A DNA stretch of 64,000 nt from Azadirachta indica (Eukaryota > Streptophyta > Magnoliopsida > Sapindales > Meliaceae): positions 10,874,367 through 10,938,366 of the forward strand of contig CM040446.1 of assembly GCA_022749755.1 (NCBI GenBank). Reading direction: 5' to 3'. This document shows positions 12,627-26,580 of this stretch, piece after piece (positions within the stretch are counted from its first letter, which is position 1; each line of letters starts with the position of its first letter). The position numbers were made by a program, and so were the translations under genes. The notes under the pieces are model-generated. The model did not search any database. It saw only the letters and a program-made list of their open reading frames with translations, and was not told the DNA's origin.

Positions 12627-13266
12627 GTTCATATTGATCTTTTCTTATAGTCATCATGGCCAAAATCATCATTTTCAATAACTCTAAAGCATACTAGTGA
12701 TATTTTATATTTTATTACTGTTTAATTAACCCTAACTAAGCTAATCAACCTCTTTCCCAACTAACTTTTTATTAACATTAACTAAGTCAATCAACCGTTT
12801 ATATTCTAAGAATCATAAAATTTGTTAGTGTGTTTAATTTAAAGCATGCTTGGCTTTTTGGTTAGCATTACATGGTTTTCCTTTTAAAATCATGCAAAAA
12901 GTTTCATAAAATATTTCAGAAGAAAATCAATTTATATAACCTAATAACTTTAATTATCTAACCAAGCAATAATTTGTCTTTTTGGCCTTACTACATCAAC
13001 CTTAGGTCTCTTCACTATAGTCTAGAATATATAGGTTTTCAGAAAAAAAAAATATATGCATTTTAAAGAGAGAATGCCTAATACTCCTTTTTTTTTAGCC
13101 CAATACTCCGTCATCTTTCTGATATTATTTTTTTAATAAAAATATTAGTGATTTGAGGATAATATAATAATTTATCCATGATTGTTTGCATAAGCATACA
13201 ATTTCAAACAAAGCTACATTGAGCATTAAACGCATGTTAGAAAATTTTTAAAAAATAATATTATAA
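12627..13266. other. AT-rich spacer between the LINE and gypsy element B
   Basis: I see no coding or structural feature here. It is simple AT-rich sequence with short poly-A and poly-T runs. Confidence 0.6.
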
Positions 13267-13271
13267 TTCTA
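13267..13271. repeat. Target-site duplication TTCTA, left copy
   Basis: The five bases before the left LTR of element B match the five bases after its right LTR (22190-22194). This is the 5-bp duplication expected from integrase-mediated insertion. Confidence 0.9.
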
Positions 13272-15030
13272 TGTAACATCTCTAATTCTAAAAAATTTTG
13301 ACAGAATTTCCGTTATAATATAATATACATCAAATACGTAATCCTATAAATTTTAAAATTTCACTCTAAACACTTCTAATAAAAATTCAACACTAACTAC
13401 TTCATTTCATTACTTAACAAAATATAACTAATTTCATGATTTCTAAAATTTCAGGTACAAACATAGAATTTACATAAAAACAATACATTATAAACTATTG
13501 CACATATAATTACGTATAGTTTCAAAAATAGTAAAATCTTTATCCTCGAGTGTCCCTTTGTCTTCTATTTGCAAAAATCTTTTGCGTTATTTAAACTTGA
13601 AAAATAAGGATGAGCTAATATTCAGTAGATATTTATACACAAATCCAGTTTTAAAATTTGTAATAAACAAATTTTAACACAATAGCACTTCTTAATTTCC
13701 AACAAAAAGTGTACTAAAATATTAAGTTAAAATTTTAATTTCAAAATTCATATAAACGACATAAAACACATTAATTTTATTATTTGGAAAAAACAATTCT
13801 TATCAATTTTATGCTTGCGTAATTTATAAGCATTATTCCGAAAAACCGCCGCCCCAAAAATTGGCCACACGTACTTTAGGGACATTATTCTCAGGAATCG
13901 TCATCCCATCAAAAACCACTTTTAAGGTCATTATTCTTAAGGATTGTTGCCTTAACAAAAACGACCTTTAGGGACATTATTCTCATAGACTATTGCTTTA
14001 AACACCAGTGCCACATCACAACAACAATCATGGTCATCACATTTTCATTAATCAAACTATTTCACAATATTTTTATACAAATTATACATTTATAAAAATA
14101 TAACACGTGTTGATATAATTTTCTCACTGTATTTGTAAACTTAACATTTATATGAAAATTATTATTTAAATCCGATTCAAAAAATAATTAATTGAATTAA
14201 TAATGATGATTCATGAATTTCATACATATTTATTAAAATATTAACCATAATAAAATACCCTATTCTTCAGTTTTAAAATCAAAATTCATCAAATGCATAT
14301 AAATAGCTACCTGAATATTGTACAAAATTCCTATACTTTTGCTAGCTTTTCGTTTTCCTTATAATCACTTTTTAATATCAATTTAACAATAATAATAAAT
14401 AATAAATCAAGAATTATAAATACTGCTTCAACTTCATTATTTAAAATATGTACATATATGTATGGCCATTAAAACATATATCTTTATACTAACTAAATTA
14501 TATAAATAATTTGCTAAATTTAAAATCTAATAATTAAAAATTAAATACTAATTGAACCTCTTTTCTTTGCTTTCTTTCTTTTCCCTTCCCTTCTAAATTC
14601 GTATTCTACCTTACCCTCCAATTTGTAAAAGCAGTTTATATATAAATGCATATAAGTTTACCCGCCACTTCAACAAAACTCCTTTTATTTAATTATTTAT
14701 TATTTTATTTTTTTCCTTCCTTATTTGTCCAAACACCTGGTGAGCCATTCACCCTATAACCAATTATTAAATCAAATAAGGGAAAGATAATGGCCTCTTA
14801 ATTTTAATCAAATCCTTCAACTTCTCTTTTTATATTTTTCACCCACAATAAAATTTATATTATTCAATAATTCTATCCTTTTAAAATTATAAACATATTC
14901 GTCCTAATCAAACCTCTTAAAAATAAATATGTCTAACTTATAATTTCTAAATTTCTATGTCCTCGTATAATACAAAATAAATGTATCCAACATATGTATT
15001 TCGATTAAAATAAGAATCTGGGGCATTACA
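13272..15030 (-). repeat. 3' LTR of gypsy element B
   Basis: It runs from TGTAACATCTC to GGGGCATTACA, 1,759 bases, and aligns with the other LTR at 20441-22189. A tandem motif around GGACATTATTCTCA occurs at about 13810-14010. Confidence 0.92.
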
Positions 15031-15045
15031 ACCTCTTCACCTAAA

Positions 15046-18000
15046 GAAATTTCATCCTCGAAATTTATATACCCGATTGAAAAACTCTGGATATTGGGAT
15101 CGCATCTAATCCTTAAGCTCTTATGTAGCTTCCTCTATTCCATGATGCTGCCAGAAAATCTGCACCAATCGAATAATTTTTTTTGTGAATAACTTGTTCT
15201 TTACTATTCAGGATTTAAATGGGCTGCTCTTCATTCTATTCTAAGACATGTGAAGGATCTGGTTAGTACTTTTTGAATATTGAGATGTGAAAAATATCGT
15301 GAATTTGTGATAATTGAGGGGGTAAAGTTAATTTATAACATACTTGACTAACTCATTCTAAAATCTCAAAAAGACCAATAAACCTTGGATCAAGCTTCCT
15401 ACTCTTCCCAAACCTGGCTATTCCTGTATAAGGTTTGATCTCTAGGAAAACATGATCACCTATTTCAAATTCCAATAGTTTTCGTCTATGATCTGTGTAA
15501 CTCTTCTAACGGTTTTGAGCTGTAAAAAGTCGTTATCTAATCATCTTTACTTTCTCAAAAGTTTTTCTTACGAATTCAGATCCCACAATTGATGTCTCAC
15601 TAATCTCTACCTAATAAATAGGAGATCGACATGGTCTATCATGCAATGTCTCAAAATGAGTCATTCCAAGACTAGTCTGATAGCTATTGTTGTAAAAAAA
15701 TTTGATTAAAAGTAAATGCTCAATTTAAGAGCCTTGAAAATCGAAAATCTAAAATACAAGATCTAAGCATATCCTCTAATATTTGGATAATTCTCTCGGA
15801 TTGACCATCTGTCTGAGGATGATAGGTTGTACTAAATTTTAATTGAGTACCCATAGGTATCTGCAAACTTCTCCAAAATTGCGATGTAAATCTTGTATCT
15901 CTGTCGAATACAATAGATAAAGGCACTCTGTGTAGTCTTACTACCTTTTACACATACAATATATTCAAAAATTTTAGAGAATCAGTATATTTGATAAGTA
16001 AAAAGTGAGCAGATTTTGTTAATCTGTCCACAATTACCTATATACTTTCATGATTTTTTTGGGTTTTGGGTAGTCTTATCACAAAATCCATAGTTACATG
16101 TTCTTATACTGGAAGATGTTGGAGTAATCCTGCTGGTTTTTTATGTTCTGCTTTCACTTGTGGGCATGTCAAATATTTAGCCACAAATTTCTCCACATCT
16201 CTCTTTATCCCATTCCACTAAAAACATCTACGCAGGTTTTGGTACATCTTTGTACTAACAGGATGTATGATAAATTTGAACTTATGAGCCTCGCTAAGCA
16301 CATCTTTTCTAAAAAACTTATTTGATGGTATAAAAAATCTAATAACAAACCTTAAACCACAGCACAAATCTATAGACCACCTTTCTATAGCTTTATCATT
16401 CTCTAACTTGGCTTGTACTGACTTAGTTTTAGGACCACTCTGTTAAATAGTAATCATTTTCTAAAATATAGTAGGTTGGGCTACTAGGTTAAATAAGAAA
16501 GGTTGACTTCCTGATTCATTAAACATAAAATCAAAATCCACCAAATTATCACACATCTTCCACTTACAACAGGAAAATTTCGCCAACATCCGCTAAGACT
16601 TCCTACTTAAGGCATCTGATAGCACATTAGCCTTACCTGGATGATAATGTAAGGTGAAATAATAATCTTTTAAATACTCCATCCACTTTATCTGCTTTAA
16701 GTTAAGACCTTTTTAGAAAAAAGATATTGAAAGCTCTTATGATTTGAAAATACTTCAAATTTCTTACCGTACAGATAATGTCCTATATCTTTAATGCAAA
16801 TATAATGGCAGCAAGTTTTAAATCATGTGTAGAATAATTATGCTCATAAGTTTTTAATTGGCGTGAACTATACGCCACCACTCTCCTTGACTACATTAAA
16901 ACACAACTAAGACCCACAAGTGAAGCATTACAATACACTGTGTATCCTACACCCCGTTCAAAAATAATTAAAAGTGGGGCTGAGGTTAAATGATTTTTCA
17001 ACTTTATAAAGGCTTACTCACATTCATTATTTCACTCAAATTTTACATATTTTCTAGTTAATTGAGTCAAAGATACTACTATACGAAAGAAGTTTTTCAA
17101 AAATCTACGATAATATCCTAGTAGACTCAGGAAACTTATAATCTCTGACACATTTTTTGGCCTATTCTAGCTAAGTATTGCCTCCACTTTATCAAGATCT
17201 ACAGAAATACCTCCATTTGATATTATATATCTAAAAAATTTAACCTCAATCATTCAAAACTCACATTTACTCTCTTTTGTATATAAATGATGCTCCCTTA
17301 ACACTTGCAAAGTAATATGCAAGTGTTGCTCATGCTCCTCCTCTGACTTACAATATATTAAAATATCGTCAACAAACACCACCACAAACTGATTAAGATA
17401 AGAGTGAAAAATTCTATGTATTAAATACATAAATACTGTATGAGCACTGATTAAACCAAATGGCATCACTACAAACTCAAAATGTTCATATATAGTACGG
17501 AAAATAGTCTTTGGGATATTTTTATCTCTAACTCTCAGCTGGTTGTCACCAAATTGAAGATCAATCTTCGAGAAGTATCCAAAACCACGCATCTAATCAA
17601 ACAAGTCATTAATGTTAGGTAAAGGATATTTATTCTTCATGGTTACCCGATTCAATTGTTTGTAATCCATACACAACCTCAAACTCCCATTCTTCTTTTT
17701 AGCAAATAAAATTGATGTTCCCTAAAAAAAAGTACTGGGTCGAATAAACCTTTTATCTTGTAACTCTTGCAACTAATCTTTAACTTTTGTAGTTAAGCTG
17801 GTTGTCATCCTATAAGGGACTACTAAAATTGCTGAGGTATCAGGATACTTCTCAATAGTAAAATCTACTTCTCTCTTAGAGGGTAATCCGAGTAAATCAT
17901 TAGGAAATATATCTTAAACTCATCAATTATTAGAACAGTTGGAGTTACTGAATCACTAACATCATAACTCATCACATTTGCCATCCATCCTAAGTAGTCA

Positions 18001-19577
18001 TTATGTTCATTATATCCAATATAGGTACAATAATAATTATTCCCTATACCTCCAAGGATATGAAATCTTTCGCCATTACGGAGATTAATAGTTACCCTTT
18101 TTCTTTGACAATCTATAGTGGCATGAAAGGATGACAACCAATCCATACCTAATATCATATCATAATACACCATTTTTATTATAATTAACCCAAATGTGAC
18201 TGTACAACCACCTATATCAATTTTACAATTATGACACATCGTATTCAGATTTATTCCACCTCCAACAGGTGTTTCAATTGAAATGTTTTAAAGATTCAGT
18301 CTCTAAGCTTAAGGAAGATACAAGTTCTACTGAAATAAATGAATGCATAGCACTAGAATAAAATAATATTCTAAAGTATTGAATAAAAGAAAAAATACCT
18401 TTTACTATAGCATGATCTGGTCGATCCACACCCTGAGTGATAGTATAAACTCTACCCTGAACTTTAGGTCTTTATCGCCCTTATGATACTTAGGATCTTT
18501 GAGACGATTACTCATGATTTCTTTATTGTGGCTGTTTACCCTATTGACTTTATTGTGCTACTAACTGAGTATTCCCCTGATGTGAGCTAGTTATTTGACT
18601 CGGTGTCTGTATCAAACGTGGACATTAGTTTCGATGATAGCCACGTTCTCCATATTCAAAACACAAATTTAAAGGTTTCTGGGATCTTCGATCATCTTGG
18701 TTGCTTCCTTAAACAAAACTAGTTGTTTGGCCTTGTGTCTGCCTTAAACGCAAACACATATTTTGGTGATGACCTTGTTGCCCATACTCAAAATATACAC
18801 CTAGTATCTTGCGAGGACCTCAATTATAACGGATCGGAGATTAACTTTTCATATATCTCTTTTCTCCCTATTTAGGAAGTTTCTGGTCAGAACTCTTTTT
18901 TTTTATTCCATTATTTACTTGATCTCTTCCTCATCTACTCTATCATTGAAGCTCATTCAACCACTTATGAATAGTTCTGAAGATTCAACATTATAAGTTC
19001 ATGTTATAGTGACGGCTTTAAACTTTTTACAAACCGCTTAGTTTTGTCTTTCTCCCTTAAAATTATTAAAATAGCAAAATAACTTAATGTTTCAAACTTT
19101 GCCTTCAAACTTTCCCTGAGTTAGATGAATAAATTCATCTAACATGACATCACTAAATATCTCAGGAAAATATGTTTCCACGAAGACTTCTTTGAAAGCA
19201 TCCCACGTCCATTGTTCCTCTTGCTTTGTAATCTTAACAGTATTCCACCAATGATTTGCCTACTTAATTAATTGAAATGTTATAAGTTTAACACAAATCT
19301 CTTTTGGCACTTGCACATCATCCAAAATTCGATTAATTTGTTCTACTCATTCCTTATAAATTAATAGACTAAACTTTCCGTTAAAAGTTAGAGGATTAAA
19401 TTTGTTAAATTCGCTCAATGCTAACATATTCTGACCTCCATTACCATTACCCTAATTTTGTGAATTACTAGTAAACCCATGAAGAACAGTAACAAATTCT
19501 CTTATCGTTTAGCAAAATTCAACAAACTATTCCCTTCTTTGTGAAAAGAATGCCCCTATTTCTTTATTATCAAACAT
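15046..19577 (-). pseudogene. gag-pol pseudogene of gypsy element B
   Basis: Gag starts at 19577 (MFDNKEIG), and its zinc knuckles (about 18620-18830) are damaged (CFEYGERGYHRN then a stop). The protease (about 17865-18390) reads FYSSAMHSF where the active site should be DSGATHSF, so the catalytic Asp is lost, though ILGMDWL survives. RT (about 17254-17700) has VVMPFGL and the FVDD catalytic motif. RNase H follows at about 16600-17200. Integrase keeps part of its zinc domain (LTCPQVKAEHKKPAG, near 16150-16200) and its core ([11 protein letters not shown], near 15800). A chromodomain-like segment with QHHGIEEAT lies near 15080-15160. Many stops and frameshifts rule out a working polyprotein. 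Confidence 0.85.
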
Positions 19578-20423
19578 ACTGAAACAATAGATTTCATGTC
19601 ACAACAGTGAAAGTAAGTAGCATAAAATGAATAAGTCTCAATAACAAAAGTAAACAAAAGTCATTTATATATTGATCATATATATTTATAATTCTTTATA
19701 ATAAAACCAACAAAGGGTACTCAAAGGACAACAAAACTTAAATTACTCTATATAAGTATATACAAAAACACCATATACATACAAAAAGTTAATCGTTATC
19801 TAGTTTGTCCTTTCTACACTGTCTCACCATCACTTTGTATAAGTGTCTTTGGTAACTACAGGTTCAAAAGATTCCTCTATCCTAATAGAAAAAGGATATA
19901 GTATTACTGATTTCTTTTCACTAGTCTACCCATCGTACTCTTCTCACCCCTGGAACTTGTATCACTTGCTAAACTTTTTTTTTAACTTCTTTATCCAACG
20001 CCTTTCAGTCCTATAAGTATTTAAAAATCTCCTAATATAGTATAAACATCGTGTTACGAGCTTATTCTGATTCACTCTCTTGCCTTAAACCTTTAAACCC
20101 ATTAATGTCTCACTCTTTACATCTTCAGGAGTACGCAGACCTAGATTAGTATCTGAATAACGTATAATAGTCTCTGCCATTTTCTCTCTCATCCTATTAG
20201 CATACATCTTTCGTAAGTTTTTCATGAGAACACCACTTAGAGCACGTTGCTTATTCCTATTCACACAAGTCTATTTGTCATAATTGGTCCTCCCCATACT
20301 ACAGGAGCAAATATATTAAAATTATAAATTCATATAAAATAATAAAGTGCAGGTAATAACAGGCTAAAATATCTTTAAAATTTCTCACCATCATAAGAGA
20401 TGTCTACAGAATCTTAACCGTAA
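19578..20423 (-). other. Untranslated leader of gypsy element B
   Basis: This stretch lies between the primer-binding site and the gag start. It aligns in part with 2300-2866 of element A but includes an extra segment of about 280 bases near 20080-20360 that element A lacks. No coding sequence is apparent. Confidence 0.6.
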
Positions 20424-20435
20424 GCTCTAATACCA
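20424..20435 (-). promoter_or_regulatory. Primer-binding site of element B (initiator tRNA-Met type)
   Basis: Read on the minus strand, TGGTATTAGAGC lies five bases inside the 5' LTR. It differs from the canonical initiator tRNA-Met complement TGGTATCAGAGC at one position. Confidence 0.85.
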
Positions 20436-20440
20436 ACTTT

Positions 20441-22189
20441 TGTAACATCCCTAATTTTAATAAATTTCGACAGAATTTATACTATAATGTAGTATACGTC
20501 AAATACATAATTTTGTAAGTTTTAAAATTTCACTTTAAACACTTCCAATAAAAAATTAACACCAACTATTTCATTTCATTACTTAACAAAATATAATTAA
20601 TTCTATGATTTCTAAAATTTCAGGTACAAACATGAAATTTACATCAAACTTATACATTATAAACTATTGTACCTATAATTACATATAGTTTCAAAAGTAG
20701 TAAAATCTTAATCTTAGAGTATCCGTTTATTTTTTACTTACAAAAATCTCCTGCATGACCTAAACTTGAAATGTAGGGATAAGTTAATGTTTAGTAGATA
20801 TTTATATACAAAGACAGTTTTAAAATTTATAATAAATAAATTTGAACATAACAGTACTTCTTAATTTCCAACAAAGAGTGTAATAGAATATCAAATCAAA
20901 ATTTCAATTTCAATATTCATATAAACGACGTAAAACACATTAATTTCATTATTTAAAAAAAATTTCCCATAAATTTTGTGTTTGCATAATTTACAGGCAT
21001 TATTCCAAAAGACCACTGCCCCAAACACTAACCATACATACTTTAAGGATATTATTCCTAAAGATCGTAATCTCATAAAAAATGACCTTTTGGGGTATTA
21101 TTTCTAAAGACCGTCGTCCGAACAGAAATGACTTTTAGGGGTATTATTTCCAAGAACCATTAGTTTAAATACCGATGCCACATCACAACAATAAGCATGG
21201 CCATCACATTTTTATTAATCAAATTATTTCACAATATTTCCATTCAAATTATATATTCATAAAAATATAATAGGCGTTGATACAATTTTCTTATTGCATT
21301 TGTAAACTTAATATATATATGAAAATTACTATTTAATGTAATTCGAAAAATAATTAATTGGATCAACATGTAATAATTTAAAAATTTCTTATATATTTAT
21401 CAAAATATTAAATATAATGAAATATCATACTTTTCAATTTTAAAACTAAAATCTACCAAATGTATATAAATACTTACCTGAATATCACACAAAATTCTTA
21501 TACTCCTGCTGACCTTTCATTTTCCTCAAAATTACTCTCTAATATCAATTTAATAATAATAATAAATAATAAACCAATAATAATAAATACTACTTCAGAC
21601 TTCAATATTTTAAATATGTACATATATGTATGGGTATTAAAACATATATCTATATACTAACTAAATTATATAAATAATTTACTAAACTTAAAATTCAATA
21701 ATTAAAAATTAAATACTAACCGAACCTCTTTTCTTCACTTTCTTTCTTTCCTTTCTCTTCTGATTTTGTATTCTGCCTTAGCCTTCAATTTGTGAAAGCA
21801 AAGTTTATATATATGCATATAAGTTTAGCATCGTTTGAATAGAACTCTTTTTATTTAATTATTTATTATTTTATTTTTTTTCCTTCCTTATTTCCCTGAT
21901 ACTTGGTGACCCATTCATCCTATAACCAATTATTAAATCAAATAAAGAAAAAAGAATGGCCTCTCAATTTTAATTAAATCTTTCAAATTTTCTTTTTATA
22001 TCTTTCACTCATAATAAAATTTGTATTATTCAATAATTCTATTATTTTAAAATCGTAAAAACGTTCGTCCAATCAAACTTCTTAAAAATAAATATCTACC
22101 TTATAATTTTTAAACTTTTATATTTTATATAATACAAAGTGGATGTATTCAATATGTGTATTCTGATTAAAATAATTCAGGGCATTACA
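20441..22189 (-). repeat. 5' LTR of gypsy element B
   Basis: It runs from TGTAACATCCC to GGGCATTACA, 1,749 bases. It would contain the element's promoter. It shares the internal GG(T)ATTATT-based tandem motif at about 20985-21170. Confidence 0.92.
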
Positions 22190-22194
22190 TTCTA
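22190..22194. repeat. Target-site duplication TTCTA, right copy
   Basis: These bases match 13267-13271 and fix the right border of element B. Confidence 0.9.
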
Positions 22195-25100
22195 GTATAA
22201 TTTTTTTTTAAATTTAAATGAATTTTAAATTTTAAAAGAATATTAACTTATTTTAATAATTTTTTGCTTGTGTTTAATAATTTTTATATTTCAATTTCAC
22301 TGACCATTTCCATTGAACAATATAACATTTCACGTTAAAAGAAATAATTTTTTTATTTTAATTAAATTCAAATATTTAATCTTTTTTCATAAAATAATTA
22401 AGAGTGTATTAAAATAATTTTATTTATTTATTGGAGGGTATTAAAGTAATTTGCGATTTAAATATTACTTATTTTACAATTTTTTCGTTTTTATCAAATA
22501 CTTCTGTCAATGTCAAAAAGAATTGTCTATCACAAATACAATCTAATTTCACGTTTATCCATAAAATTAAAAGCAATAAAGAGAGAAAAAAGAGTTTCGG
22601 GTTCTTCTTCGCCTTTGTTTCCTTCTTCACCTGCGTCTTTTTTTTTTTTTTTTTAACCAATAAATAGAAGATAAATAGATCTAGGTGAGTTGGGTGAGTG
22701 GAAGCTGACGGGTGTAGAGACGTTGCGGCTATTGAAGTGGAAGTCGGTCAGAAGGATATTGACCACAGGAATTATTGAGAAGTTGTCTTTTCACTAAAAA
22801 GTTTCTAAGTTTTCATATCTTTTGCATTTTTCATGATTTTTCTCTTTTTTTTTTTATGATAAACGCATTAATAATGGCAAAATTTTACTTGAGAGTGAGA
22901 CTTGCTCACAGATTTTCTCATAAATAAACACTTGGGTTTTTCTTCAATTAACAATTTGAGCTCAAGATGGACATGTTTGTGAAAACTCAACATTCGAGTA
23001 TTTATTGATGCTCAGAATTATGTCGTTTAATGGAAGTACTTTTGCTTATGTAAAAAGTTAATGACTATTGAATAATTGACTAAGAGAATGATGATAATTG
23101 GCCCTCCTACTCAACTATTTTTTCTTAATTATATTTCAAACCCACTCTGAATGACACTAACACCAGAAAGTCAGTGCGATTACCATTATGACTTAATAAA
23201 AATACTTCTTAACAGAATTATAAAAATTTTATGTAGAAATTACTTACCAGAATCAATATCAAAACATTCAATATCTATTAGAAAAACAAAAATAAGGATG
23301 TCATGGTATATAACATAATAATCGATTCTAAATGTAAATCATATCATTAGTATTGTGCAGCTACAAGGTAATAATGGTAAAGGAAATAATTAAACTTTTA
23401 AATGTCTATAATTATGCTTCAAACAAGATCGTTTTTTTGCCTCTTTTTTTAACATTTAGCATGCTTAACAAAAAGACTCGACCACTGGATCAGGAGAAAT
23501 TTGCACCTAAGATGATTCTTTCTTTAGCATATTTGATTTTGAGTATAAATATTGTATGCAAGTCGGAACCAAAATAAACAATAGACCAATGATATACAAT
23601 TCATGTCCAAAACTCATTTATGAAGTGAGATACAAAAATCATTCTTTAACAATTTATTTTTCTAACTCTTATATTTTATTACATATAACTTGAATTATTA
23701 TTGTGTGCATGTGGTCAATATTTGTGTATATATTGCATATTATAATTGTGCATTTACAATCATCTAAAAGCAATATACCTAATAGTTAAAATACAATATA
23801 TGCAATTGCAAAATAAATTTAGTAGTTTAAGCCTCACCATTGTAGTGGACTATAAAGATAATAGGGAGAAAAAAAAAGTTATTAAAATTGACATTTCAAG
23901 AGCTTTTGGCGGTTAATGGTATGTATAACTATAATATTAACTGGTTGTCTATTAAACTACTCACAAAGAATAGGCATGCTTTATTGGAAATATCTTCAAT
24001 TTCAATGATTTGTATTTGTTTTTTTATACATTGTGATACATGTTTTCCATGTTTATACTTGTTGCTTTTGTTGAAATAATCTAAACTTCGACTACTATAT
24101 TGTAATTGTTAGATATTTTGTTTTTAAATGTTTGTACATACATAATCATTGTATGTGGCAAATTTATCACTGCACTTGATAATAATTCGACTTATATATG
24201 GTATAAATCAAAGAGTTGAAACTGTAGATTGTCATAAACATTTAGGTTGACTTTCACAGGACACATTTGATTGTATTAAATTATAATAAAGTGTATTAAA
24301 TTAGATTGTAATAGATTGTAGTAGATAAAATTTAATATAATACTATATTTGTTGATGTGAGATTATATTATAATATATTAATTTTATTTTAAAAATAATA
24401 TTTAATTATTTATTTAATTATAAATTATTATTTTTAGTTAATAATTAAATAATTTAAAAAATTATTATTTTAAAAAAATTATTTTTTTAAAAGAATAAAT
24501 AAAAATAGTATAATACAGGCTTGACTTAGGGGAAAGGGTAAGTCAAATTTGAAGGAGTTGGACTATATTATTTTTAATTTTCATACAGTTCAGTTTTTAC
24601 AATAAACACTGGACAAAAAAGATTTTGTCCTGAACAATAAAATAGTACAGTTCAGACCCATTTACTAAACATGTTCTTAATGGTCTTTCTTTCTCACTTC
24701 ATAAGTGAGTTTTGGACATGCATTGCATTGAACATTGGTTCTTTTTTAATCTTAAAGTGAACATAATATTTACACTCAAAACAAAACATTCTCTAGACTA
24801 TAGAGAACTAAGATAAATTTGGTAAAAGTAAGCAGACAAAATCACTCATTTCTTAGTTAAATAAAGTTGTTACACTATACAAATAAAGTTTTTTATTAAG
24901 TGATTTATAAAGAAAACCTTATAACTTAGACCCAATGAGCCAAACATACTTTGAACAAAAAATACGTACAAATTTTAAGACTCTTAATCTATAGAAAAGG
25001 TAAAAGGTTAATTGAGTTAGTTAAGGTTTATTTTTTCTAATAATACATATTACATGTATAAGCTACTACACTCTAAATTATAATTCTATTAGAAATGAGA

Positions 25101-26155
25101 GTTTAGGTGGATTTTATTGAGATGCATTTATTGAGATTTTTTTCCCTTACATGTTAAAGAGAGAGTTCTACCCAAATGTAGCAGGAATTCTACACTTTTG
25201 TAAAGTGTGAGATTTGAATCCTTGTCATCTAATTGGAGGGTAAGGGTCCTCTACCACTTAAGTTGTGACGTAGGTGGCTAAAGTTAATAAAACAATAATT
25301 TATTGTCAATAAGCATGAGTCACAATCACCATAAACCAATTTGATTTGTTTAAAGTTCACACTAAAATCATATGTAGTACTTATAAAATATACATTAAAA
25401 TAGTTAAACACAAATGTTGGGTCAAAGTTCAAAGATTCAATAGTAATATGGATAAGAGAATTTCGTTATATCATTGAATGAGATTTTAGAAATGTTAGAC
25501 ATTATTGTGTGTTTGTTAGACAAAATTTACAAGTCCATCGAAGCTATCAATGTTTTTGCCAACTTAAATTTAAAGAAATTAATTTTTTAACTACTATGAA
25601 TTATTTATTGAAACACATTTATTTTTTTCTGTGACTAGTTGTATCGCATAAAAGAATTTTCTAACTTATAAATTACAATATCACTGCTACTCTACTAGTC
25701 TTATTACTACTACTATTGAGGAGTAAATATGGGAAATCCTTTAGTAATGTTGTTACTCCTAAGTAATATTCTTAAGATATAGTTTCTCTCCCTTAAATGT
25801 GTATGCATTTAAATACTAATCTCTCTATCATCCTTACTCTATGGGCCTAAAACCTTTACATAGAAAAATTATTGTATGGCACTACGAGTGCTCCATTTGA
25901 AAAACTTTCCAAAAGTCACAATCTCACTAACTAATTTCAACTTGCCATAGACTTATCAAAAGAATGTTTCCAATCACATACTAATTTCCAAAAGACTTAA
26001 CCAAAATATTTATTGTCTCTTACACGTAATTTTAAAAGCCTTCATTTCCAACTTCCCGTACTAGTTAGCGTGCTCAAAATTTCTAATTGTAGGTACAAAA
26101 TTTTAACGAGATTGACTTATTATAGTTCGAGTAAAATGGGGGTATTTTTCAAATA
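22195..26155. other. AT-rich intergenic spacer with possible MITE remnants
   Basis: No protein-coding gene is recognisable. The segment at about 24255-24680 has weakly matching inverted ends (GGACACATTTGATTG near the left and, reversed, GAACATGTTTAGTAAATG at the right) around a very AT-rich middle, and could be a decayed hAT-like MITE. I cannot show a target-site duplication. A 16-base poly-T run lies near 22640. Confidence 0.45.
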
Positions 26156-26580
26156 CCTCTCTCGAGGTTTGTAAAAATTACATGTGAAGAGAAAGTTTGA
26201 GTAATTCACAGAGACCTCCCTTAATCTAATTGATTATGTGTTGACCATTAGAAAAGTGTTAAATAATTAAAATAACCTTATTAATAAAACCCTAGTCTTA
26301 TCATTCTTTTTACGTAATCACTTTTTTCTTTTTATTTAATTCTCAAAATAATAATAATAATAATAATTACCATCATCGCCAGTGTTACATTTGGTTAGTA
26401 GTTAGAAAGTTAAATAAAAAAATAAATAGATAAAAAGAGTAGGATTAGAGTTTTATTAATGAGATTATTTTAATTATTTAATATTTTTCTAATGGTCAAT
26501 TAAATAGACATACTTCGAGAAATTCCATGAATTTTCACAAAATTTATCTCTAAACGTGATTTCCGAAAACCATAGAGAGG
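26156..26580. mobile_element. MITE-like element with long terminal inverted repeats
   Basis: Left arm 26156-26300 and right arm 26437-26580 are imperfect inverted copies of each other, about 145 bases each. Both begin CCTCTCT and both hold GACCATTAGAAAA followed by TTAAATAATTAAAATAA and TTAATAAAAC. The middle of about 135 bases is AT-rich with an AAT microsatellite near 26349. There is no ORF. Size and structure fit a non-autonomous DNA transposon. The exact ends and any target-site duplication are unclear. Confidence 0.75.

Larger units (their letters stand above)
13272..22189 (-). mobile_element. Full-length Ty3/gypsy retrotransposon B (Tekay/Del-like chromovirus)
   Basis: This 8.9-kb element has two LTRs (13272-15030 and 20441-22189), a TTCTA target-site duplication, a primer-binding site next to the 5' LTR and a short purine-rich stretch next to the 3' LTR (15031-15045, read on the minus strand). 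Between them, on the minus strand, are leader, gag, protease, RT, RNase H, integrase with its zinc domain, and a C-terminal chromodomain-like segment. The order RT-RNase H-integrase-chromodomain identifies a chromovirus of the Ty3/gypsy group; Tekay/Del is the best match by motif. The two LTRs differ at many sites, so the insertion is not recent. Coding sequence is heavily broken. Confidence 0.93.

Noticed and set aside
7680..12660. Target-site duplication of the LINE (TGATC...TCTTTT near 7687 and TTGATCTTTT near 12635)
   Set aside because: The two strings share words but do not align over a continuous stretch at the element borders.
24255..24680. hAT-like MITE
   Set aside because: The inverted ends match too poorly and no target-site duplication is visible; mentioned only as a possibility.
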